DNA of 30,434 bases from CAINVV01 sp037440345 (GCA_037440345.1 JBBIUJ010000008.1:1-30434), one strand, 5' to 3'. Shown: positions 18,248 to 26,004, counted from the stretch's first letter. Notes: generated by a model from the letters alone, not told the origin. Numbers and translations: made by a program.

Positions 18248-18344
18248 TTTTTGTGCCCTTCGTGATGCACTTTGTGACCTTTGTGGTAAAGTTTCATTCA
18301 TTTAAACACAAAGTTCACTAAGGGTAACTCAAAGGATCACAAAG
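18248..18344. repeat. Palindromic intergenic repeat, copy D
   Basis: The left arm (18248-18287) contains CACTTTGTGACCTTTGTGGT and the right arm (18304-18344) contains AAACACAAAGTTCAC and CTCAAAGGATCACAAAG. It is the longest and least perfect copy. It sits between the convergent wbqC and NlpC/P60 genes, where a bidirectional terminator would be useful. Confidence 0.78.
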
Positions 18345-18355
18345 TAAAACAAGGT

Positions 18356-19153
18356 TTATTCGTTGCTTTGTATAATTCTCCGCATTAACCTCATTTGATG
18401 CGAGTAACGATTGGTGTCGATGTTGTAGATGCCGAAATGATCGATGTTGTCTATCCTGACTTTTCCCGATGAGTGGATAATCTTGTTCTTCTCCCAGATG
18501 ATGCCAACATGGACAATCTTGCCCTCCTCGTTGTCGAAAAATGCCAAATCACCAGGCAGGGCCTCCTCCACGAAAGTGATGTTCTCCCCGATCAATGCCT
18601 GTTGACCTGCATCCCTTGGAATCTGCATGCCGATCATCTTGTACAAAATCTGCGACAGCCCGGAACAGTCAACCCCAAATGGGGAACGACCTCCCCACAA
18701 GTAAGGGGAGTTAAAATATTTCAGCGCATTTTCGATCAGCACATTTCTGACATTTTTCCTGACCGGCTGAATCCTTTCTCCCTGAATAGAATAGCAGTCC
18801 GATCCTATTTTAAAAGTGTTACTGGCCGGCTTGTAGAAAGGGAGGGAACTTCCCGCAACGATCAGAAAATTACCATAACCCAATTCTGGTTGAACAATGT
18901 TAAATGGGTTGGTGGTCACAGTAAGTGGCTGCTGACCCAATTGCAGGAATGTTTTTTCAGAAATTTCATTCACCATTTTCTGGTCAATCCACCCTTCATA
19001 TCCATCAAAGTATAGCCGCACCTTGCACCATTTTTTGTTTTCATCGAGGATGCTATAATGCTCTCCAAAAAGTATTTGGGTACACATTTCACTGGTTTCA
19101 CTGGGATCGGTGCGAACCGGAACGATGCTTAGGTTAGAGATTCCGTATCTCAT
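18356..19153 (-). CDS. NlpC/P60 (C40) peptidase with N-terminal SH3-like domains
   Basis: From the ATG at 19153 the protein has 265 residues. The first part carries bacterial SH3-like sequence (LFGEHYSILDENKKWCKVRL and GYEGWID). The catalytic domain follows at about 135-262, with Cys163 (FGVDCSGLSQ), His215 (KIVHVGI) and a third polar residue His227. The family cleaves cell-wall peptides, usually gamma-D-Glu-diamino acid bonds, in turnover or muropeptide recycling. This start gives no signal peptide, so a cytosolic recycling role is plausible. A longer reading from 19267 would add a signal-like segment but overlaps the pgpH start and crosses the -7 box. The gene is divergent from pgpH. Confidence 0.93.
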   Translation of the reverse strand: MRYGISNLSIVPVRTDPSETSEMCTQILFGEHYSILDENKKWCKVRLYFDGYEGWIDQKMVNEISEKTFLQLGQQPLTVTTNPFNIVQPELGYGNFLIVAGSSLPFYKPASNTFKIGSDCYSIQGERIQPVRKNVRNVLIENALKYFNSPYLWGGRSPFGVDCSGLSQILYKMIGMQIPRDAGQQALIGENITFVEEALPGDLAFFDNEEGKIVHVGIIWEKNKIIHSSGKVRIDNIDHFGIYNIDTNRYSHQMRLMRRIIQSNE

Positions 19154-19164
19154 TAAAAAATTGC

Positions 19165-19172
19165 TATTTTTG
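19165..19172 (+). promoter_or_regulatory. -7 box for the pgpH-like gene
   Basis: TATTTTTG is a perfect TAnnTTTG match, 60 bp upstream of the ATG at 19233. It points rightwards and partly faces the opposing box at 19181-19188, so the two promoters overlap. Confidence 0.5.
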
Positions 19173-19180
19173 ATTCTTCC

Positions 19181-19188
19181 CAAAGATA
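19181..19188 (-). promoter_or_regulatory. -7 box for the NlpC/P60 gene
   Basis: TATCTTTG on the minus strand is a perfect TAnnTTTG match, 27 bp upstream of the ATG at 19153. Its position supports the 19153 start over the longer frame. Confidence 0.5.
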
Positions 19189-19232
19189 GAAATTTATTGT
19201 CTCCCGACTTATTGATTACTCCGGTAAAAGAG

Positions 19233-21326
19233 ATGAATAGTGACAAAAGAAAACGTTTAAGTCTCAAACAGGGGCACAGAATCTATCTGGCCGCACTCTT
19301 CTTGGTGACGACCATGGCTCTCTACTTTGCCCTCCCCCAGGAGGCGCGTTTCAGGTACGAATACCAGAAAGGGAGGCCCTGGATGCACGCGACACTTTTT
19401 GCCCCTTACAATTTCGCAATTCTAAAATCAGACAGTGAAATCAGCCACGAAAAAGATTCATTACTGAAAGAACAAATACCCTATCTGGTTTTTGCCGATT
19501 CGGTTACCAAATTGAAAATGGGTGCACTTTCCAAAGACATTGACCGCATTAAACCTTCCAAAGCAAATGGCTCCCTGCAGCTTACGGCGCTGAAGCTGAA
19601 ATTGACTGAGATGTATAACCAAATCTATGAGATTGGGATATTGGATCAAAACTTTATCAATAGCTCAAATTCATCCAAAAAAAACAGTCTCAAGATAATA
19701 AAGAACAACGTAGGCAAGGAGATCAAAATCACTTCGCTTTTCTCGTTGAAAAGCGCCTACAACGAAATTAAGGTGAGGCTGGACGAATTAAAAAGTGTAT
19801 ATCCGGAATGGAGCGCTTGGCTGGAAAATTTTAAACCCGAAACCTATCTTGTCAGTAACCTGATCCCGGATGCTGAACGCAACCGGCAGATGGAACAAAA
19901 GTCGCTCGAAAATCTCTCGACCAACCGAGGTATCGTTCAGGAAGGTGAACGAATAATCTCTCAGGGTGATATCGTATCGTCCCAAACCTTCAACATCCTT
20001 GAGTCATTTAGGATCACCTTCGAAAAAAACAGGGGAGAAAATTTTAAATATGTCTTAGTGATTCTGGGTAGGGCACTGCTGGTTGTTATGTTGCTTCTTA
20101 CGCTCTATCTTTTTTTGCTCAATATCCGGAGAAAACTTATGCGTTCCAAAAGGGACATCTCCTTCATCCTGATCACCCTCACTGCAATGATTGTCTGTTG
20201 TTCCATGGTAATCCGGTTTGAAACTTTCGACATCTATGTGGTTCCTTTCACTGCACTGGCGCTCATCATCCGGACCTTTCTGGATACCAGGGTTGCAATT
20301 TTCGTCAATTTGATAGCTGCACTCATTGTTGGATTCATGGTCCCCAATGGCTATGAATTTGTTTTACTGCAAATCATTGTCGGAAGCCTTGCTGTTATCA
20401 GTCTGAACAAAATGCAGAAACGTGAACAGCTAATATTCACAGCCCTGATCGTATTTATTTCCTACTCTGTTATTTACATTGGTATATCACTGATTCAGGA
20501 GGCCAACTTAAGTACCATAGAATGGATAAAAATCAGATGGTTTGCTACAAATGCCACCCTGACATTGATAACCTATTTGCTGATCTACATTCTCGAAAAG
20601 TCATTTGGTTTTGTCTCCGATGTTACACTGATCGAACTTACATATACCAATCATAAATTACTCAAAAGACTGGCCATGGATGCCCCCGGAACCATGCACC
20701 ACTCACTTCAGGTGGCCAATCTTTCCGAAATGGCTATTGCAAAGATCGGAGGCAACTCGTTGCTGGTTAGGGCAGGCTCCTTGTACCATGATATTGGCAA
20801 AATATTAAATTCTGGATATTTTATTGAAAATCAAATTATTGGAATAAATCCCCACGACAATCTCACCAGCGCAGAGAGTGCTGCCATTATTATTGACCAT
20901 GTTGAACGAGGAGTCGAACTCGCCAGAAAGCACAAATTACCAGAACAAATTATCGATTTTATCAAAACGCACCATGGCACCACCAAAACTGGCTATTTCT
21001 TTCAAAAATATATCAGCACCAATAGTTTGGATGAGGAAACCGAAAAGACATTTTCGTACAAGGGACCACTGCCAACCACCCGCGAAACGGCTGTGGTGAT
21101 GCTGGCCGATAGTATCGAAGCTGCTTCCAGAAGTTTGCTTGTCAAAAATTCGGAGAATATTCGCAATTTAGTGGAGAATATTTTCCGTCAGAAGGTTGAA
21201 TTGGGACAACTGGAATACGCCCCACTTACCTTCAAGGATATCAGGGTTTTAAAAGATTTTTTTCACGAGAAATTGATAAATATTTACCACATCCGGGTTG
21301 ACTATCCGGAAATAAAAAATTTATAA
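19233..21326 (+). CDS. pgpH: PgpH-type 7TM-HD cyclic-di-AMP phosphodiesterase
   Basis: I choose the ATG at 19233 (MNSDKRKRLSLKQGHRIYL), giving 697 residues; an earlier in-frame start at 19110 would run through the promoter and into the divergent gene. A first transmembrane segment (about 16-34) is followed by a large extracytoplasmic 7TMR-HDED-type domain (about 35-265), then a cluster of hydrophobic helices (about 270-455). The cytoplasmic HD domain carries H490 and the HD pair H519-D520 (LYHDIGK). PgpH proteins hydrolyse c-di-AMP to pApA, linking a membrane sensor to osmotic and cell-wall homeostasis. A divergent cell-wall peptidase gene fits that theme. The c-di-AMP assignment comes from family knowledge. 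Confidence 0.95.
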   Translation: MNSDKRKRLSLKQGHRIYLAALFLVTTMALYFALPQEARFRYEYQKGRPWMHATLFAPYNFAILKSDSEISHEKDSLLKEQIPYLVFADSVTKLKMGALSKDIDRIKPSKANGSLQLTALKLKLTEMYNQIYEIGILDQNFINSSNSSKKNSLKIIKNNVGKEIKITSLFSLKSAYNEIKVRLDELKSVYPEWSAWLENFKPETYLVSNLIPDAERNRQMEQKSLENLSTNRGIVQEGERIISQGDIVSSQTFNILESFRITFEKNRGENFKYVLVILGRALLVVMLLLTLYLFLLNIRRKLMRSKRDISFILITLTAMIVCCSMVIRFETFDIYVVPFTALALIIRTFLDTRVAIFVNLIAALIVGFMVPNGYEFVLLQIIVGSLAVISLNKMQKREQLIFTALIVFISYSVIYIGISLIQEANLSTIEWIKIRWFATNATLTLITYLLIYILEKSFGFVSDVTLIELTYTNHKLLKRLAMDAPGTMHHSLQVANLSEMAIAKIGGNSLLVRAGSLYHDIGKILNSGYFIENQIIGINPHDNLTSAESAAIIIDHVERGVELARKHKLPEQIIDFIKTHHGTTKTGYFFQKYISTNSLDEETEKTFSYKGPLPTTRETAVVMLADSIEAASRSLLVKNSENIRNLVENIFRQKVELGQLEYAPLTFKDIRVLKDFFHEKLINIYHIRVDYPEIKNL

Positions 21327-21327
21327 A

Positions 21328-22530
21328 ATGCAATTCAGAGGTTTTATTTCTATTGTTGTTTTACTCTTTTTCTGCAATTTGACCATCCAGGCGCAAGAGA
21401 AAAAGGATACCAGTTATAAATTTACCCTAATCAAAGAGTTGCCGCATACATCGGTCAAAGATCAGTTCCGGACCGGCACGTGCTGGTCATTCGCAAGCAC
21501 CTCATTCATCGAATCTGAACTGTTACGGATGGGAAAACCTGAAGTTGATCTTTCGGAGATGTTCCTGGTAAACCACTGCTACCGAGATAAGGCCGACCGC
21601 TATGTCAGGATGCAGGGGAACACTAACTTTGGCGGTGGCGGATTGCTTCACGACATCCTTTACGTGATGAAAAATTACGGATTGGTTCCTGAATCTAGCT
21701 ATCCTGGATTAAACTACGGTGAGAAAAAACATGTTCACGGTGAAGTGGATAACCTTTTGAAGAATATGGTTGTCTCCGTGGTTCAAAACAAAAACCGTAA
21801 AATTACGCCGGTCTGGTCTTCCGCTTTTCAAAAAAGTGCAGATTCCTATTTTGGCGAAATCCCGGAAGAATTTAAATATGAAAAGAAAAAGTATACGCCT
21901 TTGACATTCCTTTCAGATTTTTGTAGCGGAATCAATCCGGATGATTATGTTGAGATTACCTCCTTCACGCATCATCCATTTTACCAACAATTTGTTCTTG
22001 AAGTACCTGACAACTGGTTATGGGCTAAGTTGTACAATGTTCAGCTCAACGACTTGCAGCAAATTATTGACTACGCTATCGAAAAGGGCTATACCGTTGC
22101 CTGGTCTGCCGATGTAAGCGAGAAGGGATTTTTGACTTCACAAAAAGGCGTTGCCGTCGTACCTGAAGCCAGTAAAGCAGATATGACCGATGCCGAAATT
22201 ACCAAATGGGAAAAACTTTCTGATGCCGAAAAAGATAAGGAGCTCTATAAGTTAAGCAAACCTGGAAAAGAAAAGGTGATCACACAGGAATTGCGCCAGG
22301 CGGCTTTTGATTCCCAGGAAACCACGGACGATCACTCCATGCACATCATCGGCACAGCCAAAGACCAGAATGGCACCATCTACTATAAAGTGAAGAATTC
22401 ATGGGGTCCATACAACAGCTATGACGGATATTTCTATGCATCAGCCCCTTACATTCAATACAAGACAACGGCGATTATGGTACACAAGGACGCAGTTCCT
22501 CTGGAATTAAGAAAAAAACTTGGATTCTGA
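21328..22530 (+). CDS. Exported C1 cysteine peptidase of the bleomycin hydrolase / aminopeptidase C type
   Basis: The 400 residues start with a signal peptide (about 1-23, ending TIQAQ). The papain-fold active site is visible as Q46 (oxyanion hole) and C52 in DQFRTGTCWSFAS, H336 in TTDDHSMHI, and N357 in KNSWG. Classical bleomycin hydrolases are cytosolic and about 450 residues, so this is a shorter, exported relative. Such proteins are common in Bacteroidota, where they probably trim peptides in the periplasm or outside. It follows pgpH by one base (stop 21324-21326, start 21328), suggesting co-transcription, although no functional link is obvious. Confidence 0.94.
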   Translation: MQFRGFISIVVLLFFCNLTIQAQEKKDTSYKFTLIKELPHTSVKDQFRTGTCWSFASTSFIESELLRMGKPEVDLSEMFLVNHCYRDKADRYVRMQGNTNFGGGGLLHDILYVMKNYGLVPESSYPGLNYGEKKHVHGEVDNLLKNMVVSVVQNKNRKITPVWSSAFQKSADSYFGEIPEEFKYEKKKYTPLTFLSDFCSGINPDDYVEITSFTHHPFYQQFVLEVPDNWLWAKLYNVQLNDLQQIIDYAIEKGYTVAWSADVSEKGFLTSQKGVAVVPEASKADMTDAEITKWEKLSDAEKDKELYKLSKPGKEKVITQELRQAAFDSQETTDDHSMHIIGTAKDQNGTIYYKVKNSWGPYNSYDGYFYASAPYIQYKTTAIMVHKDAVPLELRKKLGF

Positions 22531-22600
22531 GATTTTTCAGATAGCACACAAAAAGAGCATATTTTTTAGATAAAAATTTCTTTCTGAGCAAAATAATATC

Positions 22601-22608
22601 TATTTTTG
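22601..22608 (+). promoter_or_regulatory. -7 box for rplS
   Basis: TATTTTTG is a perfect TAnnTTTG match. A degenerate TTTC at 22577-22580 lies 20 bp upstream as a possible -33 element. It implies a leader of about 75-80 nt before the rplS start at 22693. Confidence 0.55.
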
Positions 22609-22622
22609 CAGCCGATTTCCGT

Positions 22623-22666
22623 ACGCAATCTCTGGCAGCAAACAACTGGACACTGTTATATTGCGT
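22623..22666 (+). promoter_or_regulatory. Possible structured leader of rplS
   Basis: ACGCAAT (22623-22629) and ATTGCGT (22660-22666) form a perfect 7-bp stem enclosing about 30 nt, between the predicted promoter and the L19 start. Ribosomal protein leaders often mediate autogenous control, so this could be an L19-binding leader. The stem is seen; the function is inferred. Confidence 0.4.
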
Positions 22667-22692
22667 TCGTCAAACAAGTAAAAACAATTGCA

Positions 22693-23043
22693 ATGGATTT
22701 AATTAAAATTGCTGAAAATGCGTTTTTAGCAGAACAAAAGGAGTTTCCGGCATTTCACCCTGGTGATACTGTTACCGTAAGATATAAAATCGTCGAGGGT
22801 AACAAAGAGCGGATTCAGAACTACAAAGGCACTGTAATTCAGATCAAAGGTACCGGAACTACCAAAACCTTTACTGTTCGTAAAATGTCGGGTAACGTAG
22901 GCGTAGAGCGTATTTTCCCTATGACTTCGCCATTTATCGATGGTATCGAGGTCAATCGCATGGGTCACGTTCGTCGTGCGCGGTTGTTCTATTTGCGCAG
23001 CCTTACCGGTAAAAAAGCCCGTATCAAAGAGAAAAGATTTTAA
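22693..23043 (+). CDS. rplS: 50S ribosomal protein L19
   Basis: The ATG at 22693 gives 116 residues (MDLIKIAENAFLAEQKEFPAF), the normal length. The L19 core is plain: FHPGDTVTVRYKIVEGNKER, QNYKGTVIQ, FTVRKMSGNVGVERIFP, HVRRARLFYLRSLTGKKARI. L19 sits at the interface of the 30S and 50S subunits. The frame stays open upstream to 22606, but those 29 codons are leader sequence after the promoter and are not part of L19. A strong terminator follows directly. Unlike the classical rpsP-rimM-trmD-rplS operon, rplS stands alone here, which is usual in Bacteroidota. Confidence 0.98.
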   Translation: MDLIKIAENAFLAEQKEFPAFHPGDTVTVRYKIVEGNKERIQNYKGTVIQIKGTGTTKTFTVRKMSGNVGVERIFPMTSPFIDGIEVNRMGHVRRARLFYLRSLTGKKARIKEKRF

Positions 23044-23058
23044 TCAAAATTGGTTGAC

Positions 23059-23089
23059 AAAAAAGGTTCTCAAAAGGAACCTTTTTTTT
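23059..23089 (+). terminator. Rho-independent terminator of rplS
   Basis: The stem AAAAAAGGTTC pairs with GAACCTTTTTT around a short loop and ends in a run of eight T residues. It starts 16 bp after the rplS stop. This is the clearest intrinsic terminator in the window. Confidence 0.93.
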
Positions 23090-23130
23090 GCTCCCTGAGG
23101 GATCCGGGTATTCCAAAAACCAATTTTTAC

Positions 23131-23138
23131 TAACTTTA
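23131..23138 (+). promoter_or_regulatory. Possible -7 box of the YitT-family gene
   Basis: TAACTTTA matches TAnnTTTG except at the last base and ends 16 bp before the ATG at 23155, implying a very short leader. No -33 element is evident. Confidence 0.3.
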
Positions 23139-23154
23139 TGCAAACCATTCAGCT

Positions 23155-24075
23155 ATGACCTTATCTCCCAGGGAAAGACTTTTTTCGACCAGGTGGTTTC
23201 TTGATTATGGACTGATTACCATCGGATCATTCATCATGGCAGTCGGTTATGTCTACTTCATTACACCGCATAAAATAGTTCCCGGAGGCGTTTATGGCCT
23301 TGGGATCATCGTTCACTACCTGACCAAGGGAATCGCCATTTGGCCTGACGGCTTTCCCATTGGTCTGTTCAACTTACTGGTAAACATTCCACTAACTTAC
23401 ATCGGAATCAAGACATTGGGGCGGCGGTTTGGCGTTAAAACCATTTATGGCTTTGTCTCGTCCTCTATATTTATGGATGGGATTACCATGATGCGGATGG
23501 TCGGGGATGCCCCGTTGGTCCAGGATGTACTGCTTTCCTGCATTTTTGGAGGTGTGCTCACCGGTATCGGCCTTGGACTGATATTCAAATCCCGGGCAAC
23601 ATCGGGAGGTAGTGATATTGTGGCTATGATCATCACAAAGTACACACGAATTCCCATTGGCCAGATGTTGATTTGGGTCGATTGCGCCATTGTCGTAGTA
23701 GCACTTGCCGCTTTCAAAGATTGGCAGATACCGCTTTACAGCATCCTGGTCATCTACATCACCGGTCGTGCGGTGGATATGATACTCGAAGGGGCCAACT
23801 ACAACAAGGCACTGATAATCATTTCAGAGGAACATGAGAAAATCCGCGATAAAATTGTCATCGACCTGGAGCGTGGAGGCACCTATCTAAAAGGCATCGG
23901 CATGTACACAAATGCCGAGAAGAGCGTGATATTCACGGTAGTAAGCCGCAGGGAGGTGGCCATTCTGGAAGAGCAGATTGCCGCTATTGATCCGCATGCT
24001 TTTATCACCATCATGGATGCCAGCGAGATTTTGGGCGAAGGTTTCCGCTCCCTCAAACACAAGGTTGAAGACTGA
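23155..24075 (+). CDS. YitT-family membrane protein (DUF161 + DUF2179)
   Basis: The 306 residues show five to six hydrophobic segments between about 18 and 205, with the family patterns VPGGVYGLGIIVHYL, FNLLVNIPLTYIG and ATSGGSDIVAMII. A C-terminal cytosolic DUF2179 domain (about 220-295) contains GGTYLKGIGMYTNAEKSVIF and IDPHAFITIMDASEILGEGF. The function of this family is not firmly established; some members are linked to transport. The stop codon is followed without a gap by a CCCTTCGACTCCGCTCAGGG repeat. It is convergent with the PAS gene. Confidence 0.95.
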   Translation: MTLSPRERLFSTRWFLDYGLITIGSFIMAVGYVYFITPHKIVPGGVYGLGIIVHYLTKGIAIWPDGFPIGLFNLLVNIPLTYIGIKTLGRRFGVKTIYGFVSSSIFMDGITMMRMVGDAPLVQDVLLSCIFGGVLTGIGLGLIFKSRATSGGSDIVAMIITKYTRIPIGQMLIWVDCAIVVVALAAFKDWQIPLYSILVIYITGRAVDMILEGANYNKALIIISEEHEKIRDKIVIDLERGGTYLKGIGMYTNAEKSVIFTVVSRREVAILEEQIAAIDPHAFITIMDASEILGEGFRSLKHKVED

Positions 24076-24095
24076 CCCTTCGACTCCGCTCAGGG
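24076..24095. repeat. CCCTTCGACTCCGCTCAGGG repeat
   Basis: This 20-mer, with CCCT/AGGG ends that can pair, starts at the base after the YitT stop codon. I recall the same 20-mer (or its reverse complement) as a dispersed repeat in many environmental bacterial genomes; that is memory, not a search. Only one copy lies in this window. Confidence 0.5.
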
Positions 24096-24105
24096 ACCGG
24101 TTCTC

Positions 24106-24129
24106 CGTTTCATCGTTTCCTCGTTTCTC
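24106..24129. repeat. Short tandem repeat, three 8-bp units
   Basis: CGTTTCAT, CGTTTCCT and CGTTTCTC follow one another in a pyrimidine-rich stretch of the YitT-PAS spacer. I see no gene in the remaining spacer up to 24182. Confidence 0.6.
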
Positions 24130-24182
24130 TTCATATTTAAAGAGTTCTTTGCCCTTAGTCTCCCAGTCCCCAATTCTTGCCG

Positions 24183-24521
24183 TTATTCCCTAACATGGTG
24201 TACCATTTCCCATGGGATTTCAAAAGAGACCTCCGTCACACCACTAAAGACGCCATCTTTGTACCAGGGAGATTGCCGGATCATCTTTTTTATTCCATTT
24301 TTTTCAATGGTATAGATATTGGTTTGGGGAGTTTTAAGCATCGAAATCAGTTTGGATCGGGAAGGTTCGGGATGACATTCGATCAAACTTGAACCAATCG
24401 TTACCCCGCTATCGTCGTATTTCGTAAACACTTTCCTGGATCGGTCATTCATGTAAACAATGATCCCATGAAGGTCACAAATGGTAATTGCAGCCTCATC
24501 TTCGTCAAGCCAACTGTCCAT
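24183..24521 (-). CDS. Stand-alone PAS-domain protein
   Basis: The 112 residues are almost entirely one PAS domain: AAITICDLHGIIVYMND is the typical first strand pair, followed by a helical region and closing strands (IYTIEKNGIKKMIRQSPWYKDG, reduced here to its core, and GVTEVSFEIP). No output domain, histidine kinase or DNA-binding segment is attached. PAS domains bind small ligands or mediate protein contacts. The gene starts 12 bp after the stop of the repeat/GH16-like gene on the same strand, so it is very likely co-transcribed and may work with that product. The ligand is unknown. Confidence 0.85.
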   Translation of the reverse strand: MDSWLDEDEAAITICDLHGIIVYMNDRSRKVFTKYDDSGVTIGSSLIECHPEPSRSKLISMLKTPQTNIYTIEKNGIKKMIRQSPWYKDGVFSGVTEVSFEIPWEMVHHVRE

Positions 24522-24533
24522 GATTTTAACTTA

Positions 24534-25982
24534 TCAGGATTTTTTAGAAAAAGAGCGAATCCAATCAATTTCGAAACGGTGTGGAAGCAAATGTTCATTG
24601 ACCTCGCCATGAAGTGTTGTGAGCATATGGATGAACAAGGGTTCCTTCACTGAAATGGTACTGCTGTACACCTCTGATCCGTTAATTTTCCAAACCAAAT
24701 GATCACCAAAAATTTCTAATCTGAAAATGTGGTAATGATCATCATTCAACCCGCCTACATGAACATATTTTGAAGATTTACCACCGTGATGTTCAATGAC
24801 TCCCATCCCTACACCATTTTTACCGCTCCTGAATAGATCGACCTGCGGAAATGTGGATTCGCCGGTCAGGGTAAAAGCAGAAGTAATGGAGGGATCTTTC
24901 TTAAACCTTGCCTTCGCTTCGATCATACCTTCCTTCAGACGAAAGGAGGCAGCGCTGTTAAGAATGGCGGAGGTGTATTCAAATTGCTTTGGAAGAAGCC
25001 CTACTGATGGATCCCATACAGTACCCTGGATTTTCTCTTTCTTTGCCCAAACAGAGAGTGTTTTATTGTTCAATTCGATGTTCTTTTCTCCATTAAAACA
25101 CTGCATTTCATCCTTTTGCGAAAAACTTTTTCCCGAAGTCCGAAAGGCAATCCAGTTTTCCGGTTGCCAATACTTATTGTCCAATTTTTTTTCGGTAAAA
25201 TTCGCCTCAAAGGAAATTTCCCATTTTTCGAAGAAATCAAGTTCTTTGGCACTTTTAAGCTTCCTGTAATCAGCCATAAACTTGCCTTTATCCATTGCAT
25301 TGAATGCCAATACATCTTTGTACTGATCACTTTTGAGAAATCTTTTCTTATCCTTTAAATAAGAAATTTTGTCATTGAATTCTTTGGATGACGTCAACAC
25401 CTTTAACTCATCAAAACGTTTTAAATCTTTGGATTCTATTGTTTTAAGATAAGTGAGATAACTATCAGAACTGCTAAACTTTCTCCAGAAGGTGATGTCG
25501 CCGCTTTTGCTGAGCTGATTAAACTCAGTTAAAATAAGGTAATCAGGGGTTTTAACAAATTCTTTCTTTTTAAGCCCGGCTCTCCTGCTCCCGAATTCAA
25601 CCGATTCGACCTCCTTCTGAAGTTCCATAAATCTTTTAAGGGTATGTCCTGACAAAATATTCTGTAACCTCGACAAACGATCGGAATCCAAGATTTTGTG
25701 GTAATTTTTTATGGCATATGAGCCGGCCAGGGTTTTGTACTCCTTAAGAAGTTTGTCTTCATGACTTCCGGTAAATTGCAGAGATTCAATCTCCCTCTTT
25801 TTATGTTGGAAATCGGACGATTCAATAAGGTTCTTTAAATCTTCAAATTGCTTTAATTCTGCAGAACGCTCCATTTCATTGAGATCGTCCCGCATTTTAA
25901 TCAATTTTTCCCATTTCGCGTCGAGTTGATCAGCCGAGGGAAGAAGTCCTAAAGCACATTTCAGTCTAAAAGGGATTGACAT
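24534..25982 (-). CDS. Cytosolic protein with three 72-residue repeats and a catalytically degenerate GH16-like domain
   Basis: The 482 residues lack a signal peptide (start MSIPFRLKCALGLLPSADQL). Three helical, charged units begin at residues 43 (LKQFEDLK), 115 (LKRFMELQ) and 187 (LKRFDELK), exactly 72 residues apart, with shared features such as SxxF about 13 positions on and F..S/T..Y later. Residues about 257-478 have the pattern of a GH16/concanavalin-like sandwich: EGMIEAKARF, ITSAFTLTG, FPQVDLFRSG, HIFRLEIFGDHLVWKINGSEV. The active-site signature ExDxxE reads QVDLFR (Q380, D382, R385), so both catalytic glutamates are lost and a binding role is likely. A PAS gene follows 12 bp downstream. 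I do not recognise a named family. Confidence 0.85.
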   Translation of the reverse strand: MSIPFRLKCALGLLPSADQLDAKWEKLIKMRDDLNEMERSAELKQFEDLKNLIESSDFQHKKREIESLQFTGSHEDKLLKEYKTLAGSYAIKNYHKILDSDRLSRLQNILSGHTLKRFMELQKEVESVEFGSRRAGLKKKEFVKTPDYLILTEFNQLSKSGDITFWRKFSSSDSYLTYLKTIESKDLKRFDELKVLTSSKEFNDKISYLKDKKRFLKSDQYKDVLAFNAMDKGKFMADYRKLKSAKELDFFEKWEISFEANFTEKKLDNKYWQPENWIAFRTSGKSFSQKDEMQCFNGEKNIELNNKTLSVWAKKEKIQGTVWDPSVGLLPKQFEYTSAILNSAASFRLKEGMIEAKARFKKDPSITSAFTLTGESTFPQVDLFRSGKNGVGMGVIEHHGGKSSKYVHVGGLNDDHYHIFRLEIFGDHLVWKINGSEVYSSTISVKEPLFIHMLTTLHGEVNEHLLPHRFEIDWIRSFSKKS

Positions 25983-26004
25983 GATGTTCGAATTAGTTAT
26001 TGAA

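Noticed and set aside
19110..19232. An earlier in-frame start for the PgpH-like protein
   Set aside because: It would lie inside the divergent peptidase gene and upstream of the plus-strand -7 box; MNSDKRKRLS at 19233 gives a normal N-terminus.
19154..19267. A longer NlpC/P60 protein starting at 19267 whose first residues look like a signal peptide
   Set aside because: It overlaps the pgpH start, runs across the minus-strand -7 box at 19181-19188, and known relatives open with a segment like MRYGISNLSIVPVR, which starts at 19153.
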